Source: HRBIN12 sp035762085 (GTDB lineage Bacteria > Actinomycetota > UBA4738 > HRBIN12). Taken from it: a stretch of DNA of 15,241 bases. The DNA is taken from contig DASTPT010000077.1 in assembly GCA_035762085.1 (NCBI GenBank), positions 1 through 15,241 of the forward strand, given 5' to 3'. Within the stretch, counting starts at the first letter, position 1, and every line of letters begins with the position of its first letter. Shown piece after piece: positions 7,727 through 14,601 of this stretch. The notes below the pieces were generated by a model, which was not told the DNA's origin, searched no databases, and saw only the letters and a program-made list of their open reading frames with translations. The translations under genes were made by a program, and so were the position numbers.

Positions 7727-7777
7727 CGGCGCGCTGTCGACTTCATCGGCCCGCCGTGCCCTTCCCGAGGTCCGAAC

Positions 7778-9124
7778 CTATCGAGCGACATCGCCGGCGA
7801 TCAGCACATCGTCGCCCGCGACGTGGACCGCTCGTCGTTCGAGCCGCAGAGAGCCGGCGACCTCGGTCACCCCGAGGTCACCGACCGCGTCCGTCCCGCT
7901 GCCGAGGACCCGCGGGGCGATGCCCACGACCAGCCGGTCGGCGGCGCCCACCGACAGGATGGAGGTGATCACGCGCGCGCCTCCCTCCACCAGGAGGGAC
8001 CGGATCCCCTCCCGCGCGAGGGCACCGAGCGCCGCAGCGAGATCGACACCGGACGGTCCGCCCGGCACGACGAGGACGTTCACGCCTCGCCGCCGGAGCT
8101 CGTCCCGGCGGGTCGGGGACGACTCGCTCGCCGTAACGATGGTCGTTGCGGCATCGTGCGCAAGGACCTTCGAGGCGTCGGGGATGCTCAAACGGCTGTC
8201 GAGGACGACGCGGATCGGAGATGCGCCGGGCACCATGCGGACCGTCAACTGAGGATCGTCGGCGACGACCGTGCCGATCCCCACCATGACCGCGTCGCAC
8301 GAAGCTCGGAGCGCGTGCGACACCCGACGCTCCTCGTCGCCGCTGATCCATCGAGCGTCGCCCGTCGACGTCGCGATCCTGCCGTCGATCGTCTGGGCGT
8401 ACTTCAGGACGACGTACGGCTTGGAGGGGGACGAACGCACGATCCCGAGGAGCGACGCGACGTCTGGTGGCGGCCCGATCGAGTCCTCGAGCGGGACGCC
8501 GGTGGGCACGGCGTGCCCCATGAGGTCCCGTTTCGTGGCAAGGTACCGGACGTTCCGGGAGTGCGCCGAGGTGGCGAGCCCGATCACGCGTCGTATCCGG
8601 AACCCCGCGGCCCGGAGTGCCGACGCCTTCTCCGGGTTGTTCGTGAGCAGACGCATCGACCGGACGCCCAGAGCGCGCAGGCACGCCGCGGAATCGAGGA
8701 ACGTGCGCTGATCGGCCGCGAAACCGAGGTGCTCGTTGGCCTCGATCGTGTCGAGACCCGTGTCTTGGAGCATGTACGCACGCAGCTTGTTCGCGAGTCC
8801 GATACCCCGTCCTTCGTGTCCGGTCGAGTACACGAGCACGCCGCGACCCTCCGCCGCGATCTCGCGCATCGCCTGCTGCAGCTGGACGCCGCAGTCACAC
8901 CGGAGGGACCCGAGCGAATCACCCGTGAGGCACTCGGAGTGGATCCGGACCAGGACGTCCTCGCCGTCGCCGAGGTCGCCCCGGCACAAGCACAGGTGCA
9001 CCGTGCCCGCCGAGTCGAATGCTCGGACCTGCCACTCACCGAATGGGGTGGGCAGCGTGAGGCTGGCCACCTCCATCGGTTCCGTGGGTACCGTCGCGGT
9101 CGACATCCCCGGGGCTGTTCCCAC
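7778..9124 (-). CDS. Fusion of GTP cyclohydrolase II and RibD-type (pyrimidine) reductase domain, 448 aa
   Basis: The first domain (about 20-215) is GTP cyclohydrolase II, which opens GTP to 2,5-diamino-6-ribosylamino-pyrimidinone phosphate, releasing formate and pyrophosphate. Zinc ligands C65, C76 and C78 lie in HSECLTGDSLGSLRCDCG, followed by HEGRGIGLANKLRAYMLQD (103-121) and RLLTNNPEK (158-166). The second domain (about 236-448) is RibD_C/dihydrofolate-reductase-like, with VVLKYAQTIDGRIA (238-251), DAVMVGIGTVVADDPQLT (277-294) and LLVEGGARV (377-385). It would reduce the ribosyl side chain to ribityl using NAD(P)H. Neither the deaminase domain of bacterial RibD nor the DHBP synthase of RibBA is present. 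The start is uncertain: GTG 9124 follows AGGAG very closely, and ATG 9106 is the alternative. The gene is divergent from the dehydrogenase gene and could serve riboflavin synthesis or a specialised pathway. Confidence 0.93.
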   Translation of the reverse strand: MGTAPGMSTATVPTEPMEVASLTLPTPFGEWQVRAFDSAGTVHLCLCRGDLGDGEDVLVRIHSECLTGDSLGSLRCDCGVQLQQAMREIAAEGRGVLVYSTGHEGRGIGLANKLRAYMLQDTGLDTIEANEHLGFAADQRTFLDSAACLRALGVRSMRLLTNNPEKASALRAAGFRIRRVIGLATSAHSRNVRYLATKRDLMGHAVPTGVPLEDSIGPPPDVASLLGIVRSSPSKPYVVLKYAQTIDGRIATSTGDARWISGDEERRVSHALRASCDAVMVGIGTVVADDPQLTVRMVPGASPIRVVLDSRLSIPDASKVLAHDAATTIVTASESSPTRRDELRRRGVNVLVVPGGPSGVDLAAALGALAREGIRSLLVEGGARVITSILSVGAADRLVVGIAPRVLGSGTDAVGDLGVTEVAGSLRLERRAVHVAGDDVLIAGDVAR

Positions 9125-9182
9125 TTCTCCTCACATCCAACCCCCGTGGTTGGCCGAGTGGACGCACGGGTACGAGCGGACC
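9125..9182. promoter_or_regulatory. Short divergent promoter region with a perfect inverted repeat
   Basis: Only 58 nt separate the riboflavin-type fusion gene from the dehydrogenase gene. In the middle is CCAACC-CCCGT-GGTTGG (9137-9153), a perfect 6-bp inverted repeat with a 5-nt spacer. Its position between two divergent starts suits a shared operator, which would mean the two transcription units are co-regulated. No -35/-10 pair is recognisable. It has none of the structure expected of an FMN riboswitch. Confidence 0.4.
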
Positions 9183-10175
9183 ATGAAGGCGCGCGCTCTG
9201 CGGTTCGCCGCCCCCCGTCGCGTCGAGATCCGAGAGATCGACGTCTCCTTCCCGGCCGTGGGTGAGGTGCTCGTCCGAACCGGCTGGTCGGGGATCAGCG
9301 GGGGGACGGAACTCCTCGCGTACCGCGGGGAGCTCGACGCAGGGGCGGCGCGTGACGACACGATCGCTTCGCTCGGCGGCCGGTTCGAGTACCCGTTCGC
9401 GTACGGGTACAGCTGTGTAGGCACCGTGTTGGCCTCGCGGGCGGACGAGGTCCCCGAGGGCGCGACGGTCTTCGCCTTCCACCCCCACCAGGACGTCTTC
9501 ACGGCCCCCGTGAGCGACGTCGTGACGGTCGACGGCGTCGACGGCCGGATCGCGACCCTGCTCCCGCTCGTGGAGACCGGCCTCCAGGTCGCGCTCGACG
9601 CCGGCCCCGTGTACGGCGAGCCGATCGTGGTGCTCGGCCTCGGGCCGGTCGGTCTGCTGTCCTCGGTCCTGCTGCAGCGGGCCGGATCGGACGTCATCGG
9701 CGTGGACATCCGCCACGACCGCCGAGAGGTGGCGGGGCTGTTCGGGATCCGCGTGGTCGATGCCGCCGACGTCGAAGCGGTCGTGCGCGAGACGACATCC
9801 GGCGATGGGGTGCCGCTCGTCGTCGACGCGACGGGACACCCCGCGGTCCTCGCCGGTGCGCTCGACCTCTTGGCGCACGAGGGCGAGGTGCTCGTGTGCA
9901 GCTGGTACGGCACCAAGGAGGTGTCGCTGCCGCTCGGCGGCGCCTTCCATCGACGCCGCCTCCGGATCCGCAGTACGCAGGTGTCGACGATCCCCGCGCA
10001 CCTGGCCGGCCGGTGGGACATCCGGCGTCGCCGGCGGGCGGCGGCCGAGCTGATGACGGAGCTGCCGCTCAAGTTGCTCGCCTCGAACGAGGTGCCGTTC
10101 GAGCGGGCGGCGGAGGCGTACGCGGCGCTCGACCGGGGGGACGACGGGCTGATGCACGCCGTCCTGACGTACTGA
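9183..10175 (+). CDS. MDR-superfamily dehydrogenase, BchC-like, lacking canonical zinc ligands, 330 aa
   Basis: This is a medium-chain dehydrogenase/reductase that probably oxidises or reduces a hydroxyl/carbonyl group with NAD(H). It has an N-terminal GroES-like domain (about 1-130) and a Rossmann domain with GLGPVG (152-157) and D175 at the end of the second strand, which favours NAD over NADP. The usual catalytic zinc ligands are missing: where a Cys-Gly-Thr-Asp is expected the protein has GGTE (40-43), and the GHE region reads YGYSCVG (74-80). There is no four-Cys structural zinc lobe. The pattern SGISGGTELLAYRG (36-49) resembles BchC and related zinc-free MDRs. The ATG at 9183 has only a weak GAGCGG upstream; upstream in-frame sequence is antisense to the fusion gene. 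The stop overlaps the next start by one base, so translation of the pair is probably coupled. Confidence 0.88.
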   Translation: MKARALRFAAPRRVEIREIDVSFPAVGEVLVRTGWSGISGGTELLAYRGELDAGAARDDTIASLGGRFEYPFAYGYSCVGTVLASRADEVPEGATVFAFHPHQDVFTAPVSDVVTVDGVDGRIATLLPLVETGLQVALDAGPVYGEPIVVLGLGPVGLLSSVLLQRAGSDVIGVDIRHDRREVAGLFGIRVVDAADVEAVVRETTSGDGVPLVVDATGHPAVLAGALDLLAHEGEVLVCSWYGTKEVSLPLGGAFHRRRLRIRSTQVSTIPAHLAGRWDIRRRRRAAAELMTELPLKLLASNEVPFERAAEAYAALDRGDDGLMHAVLTY

Positions 10176-10543
10176 TGTTCGAGGTCGGGTACTCGACGCG
10201 GTTCCGCGCGTTCCACCGGATGCCCGACCAACCGCCTCCGGAGGACGAGCTGCATCCACACGAGTACCGGGTCGAGGTGCGAGCCGAGCGCGAGCGCCTC
10301 GACGATCGCGGCATGGTGTGCGATCTCGACGTCCTCACGGCCTCGCTCGACGCCGTGGTCGACCGGCTCCGTGAGCGCGACGTCGCCGAGGTCTGCGCGA
10401 CGGACGTCGTGACCGTGGAGGTGCTCGCCGCCTGGATCGTCGCGGAGCTCACCGAGCCGGTGAGGGGGGACGGCGCGGAGGTCCTGGCCGTGCGGGTATG
10501 GGAGTCCGAGGACGCGTTCGGAGGGGTCCGTGAGCGATTGTGA
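10175..10543 (+). CDS. Divergent 6-pyruvoyl-tetrahydropterin synthase/QueD-family protein, 122 aa
   Basis: The protein has the T-fold layout of the PTPS/QueD family, whose members act on dihydroneopterin triphosphate. The zinc-binding histidines appear as H14 in FRAFH and H27 and H29 in HPHEY. GMVCDLDVL (46-54), T80-x-E82 followed by LAAWIV, and W109-E110 near the C-terminus fit the family pattern. Two active-site features differ. The catalytic Cys, normally four residues before the first His of HxH, is replaced by E23, as described for PTPS-III enzymes that make 6-hydroxymethyl-dihydropterin. The LDH motif appears as RDV (68-70), losing its His. It may therefore catalyse a different reaction or be non-catalytic. 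The ATG at 10175 overlaps the TGA of the dehydrogenase (TGATG), so the two proteins are probably made together and work in one pathway. Confidence 0.8.
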   Translation: MFEVGYSTRFRAFHRMPDQPPPEDELHPHEYRVEVRAERERLDDRGMVCDLDVLTASLDAVVDRLRERDVAEVCATDVVTVEVLAAWIVAELTEPVRGDGAEVLAVRVWESEDAFGGVRERL

Positions 10544-10562
10544 CGGCTCGTCCTCGCCGCGC

Positions 10563-11654
10563 TCAGCCGGAACGGCCGAGGAGCGACCCGTACACCCCGA
10601 GACAGCGCTCGGCCACCGCGTCCCAGGTGTAGCGTTCCAGGACGCGCTCGCGCCCCGCGGCGCCGAGCCGGTGGGCGAGCGCGCGCGACGACGTGACCTC
10701 TGCCAGACGCTCGTGGAGCGCGTCGACGTCGCCCGGCTCGACGAGGTAGCCGGTGACGCCGTCCTCGACGATCTCGGGGACGCCGCCGATCCGACTCGCG
10801 ATGACGGGCGTGCCGCTGGCCATCGTCTCGAGGACCGTGAGACCGAGCAGCTCCGAGACCTCGACCGGCTTGCCGTAGCACGTCCGGCGCACGGACGGAA
10901 GCACGACCGCGGCGGCGTTCGCGTACAGGGCGGGGAGCTCGTCCTCGGCGACCGGACCCAGGAACCGCACATCCCGGCCGCGCGCCCAACGACGGAGGAG
11001 CCGCGGGTAGTCACGCTCCGGCGGCCTGGGATCGTGCCCCTCCGAGCCGGCGATCACGAGTCGCGTCCCGGATGGCATCGCCCGGATCAGGACATCCACG
11101 CCTTTGTGCGGCGTGATCCGGCCGACGAAGACGATGTCTCGGCGCGTCGGCGAGGGATCCGGATGGAAGCGCGCCGTGTCGGCGCCTCCGTAGATCACGT
11201 GGGTCCGTGCGGGTGGAGCGGCGAGGAGCTCCGCCGAATGACGCGAGACCAGGAGGAACGCATCGAACAGGCGTGGCAGCAGGCCGCCCCACGATCCTCC
11301 CGTCAGGCCGTGGTCGGTCAGCACGACCCGCTGCCGCCGCGGCCGGCCCAACACGGCCGCGATCCGCGACGGTGCAGCTCGCATGTGGTGGACGTGGACG
11401 ATGTCGGCCTTGGCGAGAGCGCGAGGCAGTGAGGGCGCGATCGGGTGAGCGGGATGGCCGCCGAGCCTGACGGGCGCCGAGAGCGTCCGCACCGTGAGAT
11501 CGTCGACACGCCGGACGTGTGGCGTCCCGAACGTGACGAGCTCGCAGTCGATGCGCCCGGCGAGCGCCCGGGCGAGTTCGAAGGGGTACCGCTCTCCTCC
11601 TCCGAGGAGCCCCTCGGCGCCGAACGGCGTCGGGGCCACGTGGACGACACGCAC
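10563..11654 (-). CDS. GT4-family glycosyltransferase, 363 aa
   Basis: This is a retaining GT-B glycosyltransferase that transfers a sugar from a nucleotide-sugar donor, presumably on the cytoplasmic side. The N-terminal acceptor domain starts with MRVVHVAPTPFG and has the glycine loop GGGERYPFELARAL (18-31). The donor domain has FVGRITPHKGVDVLIRAM (176-193, K184). The EX7E motif is E268 and E276 in SELLGLTVLETMASGTPVI, followed by IGGVPEIVEDGVTGYLV. There is no signal peptide or membrane helix. The start is GTG at 11654, supported by GAGGGAG about 8 nt upstream and by the natural GT4 beginning; the open frame upstream is antisense to the neighbouring gene. It points away from the second GT4 gene, with the start codons almost touching, and ends 19 nt from the convergent PTPS-like gene. 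Donor and acceptor are unknown. Confidence 0.93.
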   Translation of the reverse strand: MRVVHVAPTPFGAEGLLGGGERYPFELARALAGRIDCELVTFGTPHVRRVDDLTVRTLSAPVRLGGHPAHPIAPSLPRALAKADIVHVHHMRAAPSRIAAVLGRPRRQRVVLTDHGLTGGSWGGLLPRLFDAFLLVSRHSAELLAAPPARTHVIYGGADTARFHPDPSPTRRDIVFVGRITPHKGVDVLIRAMPSGTRLVIAGSEGHDPRPPERDYPRLLRRWARGRDVRFLGPVAEDELPALYANAAAVVLPSVRRTCYGKPVEVSELLGLTVLETMASGTPVIASRIGGVPEIVEDGVTGYLVEPGDVDALHERLAEVTSSRALAHRLGAAGRERVLERYTWDAVAERCLGVYGSLLGRSG

Positions 11655-12731
11655 CTGCGGCTCTCCCTCGTGACGCTCGGCGACCCGGGGCAGCGGACCG
11701 GTGGTTACCGGTATCACCGCATGATGGCACGCGCCGCGGGAACCCACGGCGCGGCGATCCGCTTCGCCTCGGTACCGGCGTGGCCGTGGCCGCTTCCGAC
11801 GGTGCGGGCGGCGTCGACGTTGCGTCGCGCGACCGACGGCTCGAACGGCATCCTGCTCGACAGCATCGCCGCGGCGTTCGTCGCACCGTGGATCGGACGT
11901 GTTGCCCGCCCCGTCATGGCGGTGGTGCATCAGTCGCCCGGAGGCATGGACCTCGGGCCCGTCCGTACGGCGTTGCAGGGAGCGCTCGACCGGCGCGCGT
12001 ACCGGCACGTCGCCGGAGCCATCGCCGCGAGCGAGAGCCTCGTCGAGGACCTGCGCCAGGTCGGTGTACCGGCGGACCGGATCCGGTTCGTCCCTCCCGG
12101 CTGCGACGTCCCGGTCGCCACGGGTCCGCCGCTCGACCTGCGGAGGGGCCGTTCGGTCGCCGTCCTGTGCGTCGCGAACTGGTCGCCGCGCAAGGGCATC
12201 CTCGAGCTGCTCGACGCCTTCGCCACCGTCCCCGAGGGCGCGGCGACGCTCTGGCTGGTCGGCGCGACCGACACGGATCGGTCGTACGCCGAGCGCGTGC
12301 ACCGCCGCCTCTCCGCCCCCGACCTGGCCGGACGTGTGGTCGCCCGCGGCACCGTCCCGGTCGAGGAGGTCGGCAGGATGTACAGGTCGGCCGACGTGTT
12401 CGCCCTCTGCTCGTTCGTCGACCCCTACGGCACGGCGTGGGCAGAGGCGATCGGGGCGGGCCTTCCGGTGATCGGCTGGAGGACCGCGAACCTGCCCCGT
12501 CTGGCGGAACACGGCCGCGAGGCGCTCATGGCCGAGCCCGGTGACGGAGCCGGGCTCGCGTCGGCGCTTCGCGCGATCACGAGCGACCCGGACCTGCGCC
12601 AGCGCCTCACGGCGGGCGCGCGACGCAGGGCCGCGACGTTCCCGACGTGGGATCGCTCCGCCGAGCGCTTCTTCGACGCGGTGCGGGGCCTCGTCGAGAA
12701 CGCACCGCGGGGCAGGAAGCGGTGCCGGTGA
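11640..12731 (+). CDS. GT4-family (GT-B) glycosyltransferase, about 363 aa
   Basis: This is a second GT-B glycosyltransferase and the first gene of a three-gene plus-strand operon. The N-terminal domain starts near LVTLGDPGQRTGGYRYHRMM (about 10-29), with a glycine-containing acceptor loop. The donor domain has VANWSPRKGILELLDAF (178-194, K185), then FVDPYGTAWAEAIGAGLPVI (259-278), which holds the acidic pair of the EX7E position as D261 and E269. GGYRYH and DSIAAAF mark it as different from the neighbouring GT4. The start is uncertain: GTG 11640 gives a 15-nt overlap with the start of the minus-strand GT4, GTG 11670 leaves a 15-nt gap, and neither has a good ribosome binding site. A leaderless or non-canonical (CTG 11655) start is also possible. 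The stop overlaps the next start as GTGA. Confidence 0.9.
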   Translation: MDDTHLRLSLVTLGDPGQRTGGYRYHRMMARAAGTHGAAIRFASVPAWPWPLPTVRAASTLRRATDGSNGILLDSIAAAFVAPWIGRVARPVMAVVHQSPGGMDLGPVRTALQGALDRRAYRHVAGAIAASESLVEDLRQVGVPADRIRFVPPGCDVPVATGPPLDLRRGRSVAVLCVANWSPRKGILELLDAFATVPEGAATLWLVGATDTDRSYAERVHRRLSAPDLAGRVVARGTVPVEEVGRMYRSADVFALCSFVDPYGTAWAEAIGAGLPVIGWRTANLPRLAEHGREALMAEPGDGAGLASALRAITSDPDLRQRLTAGARRRAATFPTWDRSAERFFDAVRGLVENAPRGRKRCR

Positions 12732-13411
12732 AGGCCCCGACGCTGCGCGCGGTGCTGTTCGACTTCGACGGGACGCTGTGGGACTCGGAATCGGCGGTGT
12801 TCGAGGTGATGCGGGATCTCTACCGCGAGCACGGACAGGAGCTGACGCTCGAGACGTGGTCGGGCGCGGTCGGGACGGTCGGCGGGTTCGAGCCGTACGC
12901 GACGCTGCACCGGCTGGTTGGCCCCGGCATGGACGTGGACGCGGTCCGCGACAGCACCGAGGCGCGGATCCTCGAGGCGGCGCGCGAGGTCCCGATGCGA
13001 CCCGGCGTCGAGGCCTTCCTCCGACAGGTCGACGAGGCGGGCGTCGCGAGGGCACTCGTCAGCAGCGACCGGAGCGAGTGGCTCGTGACCAACCTCGAGC
13101 GGCTCGGTTGGAGTCATGGATGGGCCGCGATGGTGTGCGCGGAAGGGATCGCCGAGCACGCGAAGCCCGATCCGCACCTGTACCTGGCCGCGCTCGAGAT
13201 CCTGGACGTCCCTCCCACGTCGGCGCTCGCGGTCGAGGACTCACCGAACGGGATCCGGGCCGCGAAGGCGGCCGGCGTGCCGTGCCTGTGCGTCCCGAAC
13301 GCGATCACCGAGACGCTCGACCTGTCGGGGGCCGACGCGCTGAGCTCATCGCTCGACGGCCTCGATCTCCTGGGCGTCTGGTCGGCGGTGAACGCGGAGA
13401 AGGGGAGATGA
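12728..13411 (+). CDS. HAD-superfamily hydrolase (phosphatase or beta-phosphoglucomutase-like), 227 aa
   Basis: This is a cytoplasmic haloacid-dehalogenase-fold enzyme that removes or moves a phosphate group, most likely on a small sugar phosphate or nucleotide. Motif I is FDFDGTLWDSE with nucleophile D12 and general acid D14. A helical cap domain follows (about 20-90). Motif II is LVSSDRS (S112), motif III is K147 in AKPDPHLYLAAL, and motif IV is E170-D171 in AVEDSPNGIRAAKAAG. This pattern fits the beta-phosphoglucomutase/GPH subfamily. The GTG at 12728 was chosen because AGGAAG (12714-12719) lies 8 nt upstream and the codon shares GTGA with the stop of the GT4 gene. Its own stop overlaps the next start (ATGA). 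It sits between two glycosyltransferase genes, which suggests a role in making the sugar or donor they use. Confidence 0.92.
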   Translation: MKAPTLRAVLFDFDGTLWDSESAVFEVMRDLYREHGQELTLETWSGAVGTVGGFEPYATLHRLVGPGMDVDAVRDSTEARILEAAREVPMRPGVEAFLRQVDEAGVARALVSSDRSEWLVTNLERLGWSHGWAAMVCAEGIAEHAKPDPHLYLAALEILDVPPTSALAVEDSPNGIRAAKAAGVPCLCVPNAITETLDLSGADALSSSLDGLDLLGVWSAVNAEKGR

Positions 13412-14523
13412 CGGACAGACGCCGGCGACCGCGGATCCTCCTGGTGCGTCCCGACCACCTGGGCGACATCCTGCTCACGCTGCCCGCGGTGGTCGCGCTG
13501 CGCCGCGCGCTCCCGTTCGCGCGCCTCACGTATCTCGTGAACGAGGGGCTCGCCGACGTGCCCTCGCGGTGCCCCGCCGTCGACGAGGTCATCACGGTCC
13601 CGTTCCCCGCACCCGACGCCCCGTTCGACCCGCCTGGGTGGCGCGCCGTGGTGCGCGAGGCCGCCCCGAGGCTCGCGGATCGCTTCGACGTCGCGGTGCT
13701 CCTACGGCCCGAGGACCCCTGGTCCGGGGCCCTGCTGCTGGCGGCCGGCATGCCGGTCCGCCTGGGGTTCTCCCAGAACGGAACCCGTCCGTTCCTCACG
13801 GACGCCGTTCCCCCCGAGTCGCGTGACCGGCATGGCGTCCGGTTGGCCGCCGACATCCTGCGACGCGCCGCGACCCTGGTCGGGTCGTCCCTTCCGAGCC
13901 TCGACGTGGGCGGCCCCGTGATCGTCCCGACCCCTGAGGACGAGCGGCGGTGCGAGGAGATGCTGGCCACGGTTGCCGACCGCACGTCCGACCGCCCATT
14001 CGTGCTGCACCCCGGCTCGGGATGGCGTCTCAAGAACTGGCCGGCCTCCCGGTGGGGTGCCCTGGCACGATCCCTCGCGGCCACGCACGGCCGCCATGCG
14101 CTCGTCGTCGGCGCCCGTTCCGAGCGCGCCGTGTGCGAGGCGGTGGTCGCCGCGGCCGGCGCGTCCGGCGTCCTCGGACCCACGCTCCCGTTCGGCGCCG
14201 TCGCGGCCCTCCACCGTCGCGCACGGGTGGTCGCGTCCGTCGACAGCGGTGCCACGCACCTCGCGGCGATGATCGGTGCGCCCGTGGTGGCCGTGTTCGG
14301 ACCGGGCGACCCTCGGATGGCTGCCCCATGGTGCGACCCACGACGCCGTCGTGTCGTACGTGTCGAGCTGGAGTGCAGTCCGTGTGGGCGGATGCACGAT
14401 CCGCCATGCGGCGCGGACGAGCTTCCTCGCTGCGTCCGAGGCGTCTCCGTCGAGCGTGTAGCACGGGCGATCCGCGAGCTATCCGATGAACACCATCTGG
14501 TTGACGCGGCCTACCCCCGGTAG
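13408..14523 (+). CDS. GT9-family glycosyltransferase (ADP-heptose:LPS heptosyltransferase-like), 371 aa
   Basis: This is an inverting GT-B glycosyltransferase of family 9, which in Gram-negatives adds heptose to lipopolysaccharide. Clear marks are LLVRPDHLGDILLTLPAVVA (11-30), HPGSGWRLKNWP (201-212), the donor site SVDSGATHLAAMIGAPVVAV (277-296) followed by FGPGDP, and the Cys-containing C-terminal ECSPCGRMHDPPC (322-334), typical of the family. It has no signal peptide. The ATG at 13408 follows GGAGAAGGGGAG and overlaps the HAD stop as ATGA, so it is translationally coupled and is the last gene of the operon. In an actinobacterium without LPS it must act on another acceptor, such as a cell-wall glycan or small molecule. 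Which sugar it transfers cannot be read from sequence. Confidence 0.93.
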   Translation: MTDRRRRPRILLVRPDHLGDILLTLPAVVALRRALPFARLTYLVNEGLADVPSRCPAVDEVITVPFPAPDAPFDPPGWRAVVREAAPRLADRFDVAVLLRPEDPWSGALLLAAGMPVRLGFSQNGTRPFLTDAVPPESRDRHGVRLAADILRRAATLVGSSLPSLDVGGPVIVPTPEDERRCEEMLATVADRTSDRPFVLHPGSGWRLKNWPASRWGALARSLAATHGRHALVVGARSERAVCEAVVAAAGASGVLGPTLPFGAVAALHRRARVVASVDSGATHLAAMIGAPVVAVFGPGDPRMAAPWCDPRRRRVVRVELECSPCGRMHDPPCGADELPRCVRGVSVERVARAIRELSDEHHLVDAAYPR

Positions 14524-14568
14524 TGCCGCTCTCCCCGACGGACAATGAAAAGGGTGGGCCCTGGCCCC

Positions 14569-14583
14569 GGACGGGCTCCGTCC
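14569..14583. terminator. Hairpin after the glycosyltransferase operon
   Basis: GGACGG-GCT-CCGTCC is a 6-bp stem with a 3-nt loop in the 78-nt gap between the GT9 stop (14523) and the convergent broken gene (14602). A smaller stem, GGGCC-CT-GGCCC, lies just before it. Neither is followed by a T-run, so termination is a weak inference. Confidence 0.3.
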
Positions 14584-14601
14584 ACCAACGCGCGGTCTTG
14601 C

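Noticed and set aside
9125..9182. A possible FMN riboswitch upstream of the riboflavin-type fusion gene
   Set aside because: The 58-nt spacer is too short and none of the conserved riboswitch helices or loops is visible; only one simple inverted repeat is present.
12647..12727. An upstream ATG start for the HAD gene
   Set aside because: The extra 27 residues are Arg-rich, lie inside the end of the GT4 gene and have no family similarity. GTG 12728 has a ribosome binding site and a GTGA overlap.
12541..13407. An N-terminal extension of the GT9 glycosyltransferase through the HAD gene
   Set aside because: The frame overlaps the whole HAD gene and its translation is non-protein-like. The ATG at 13408 begins just before the family's first conserved motif.
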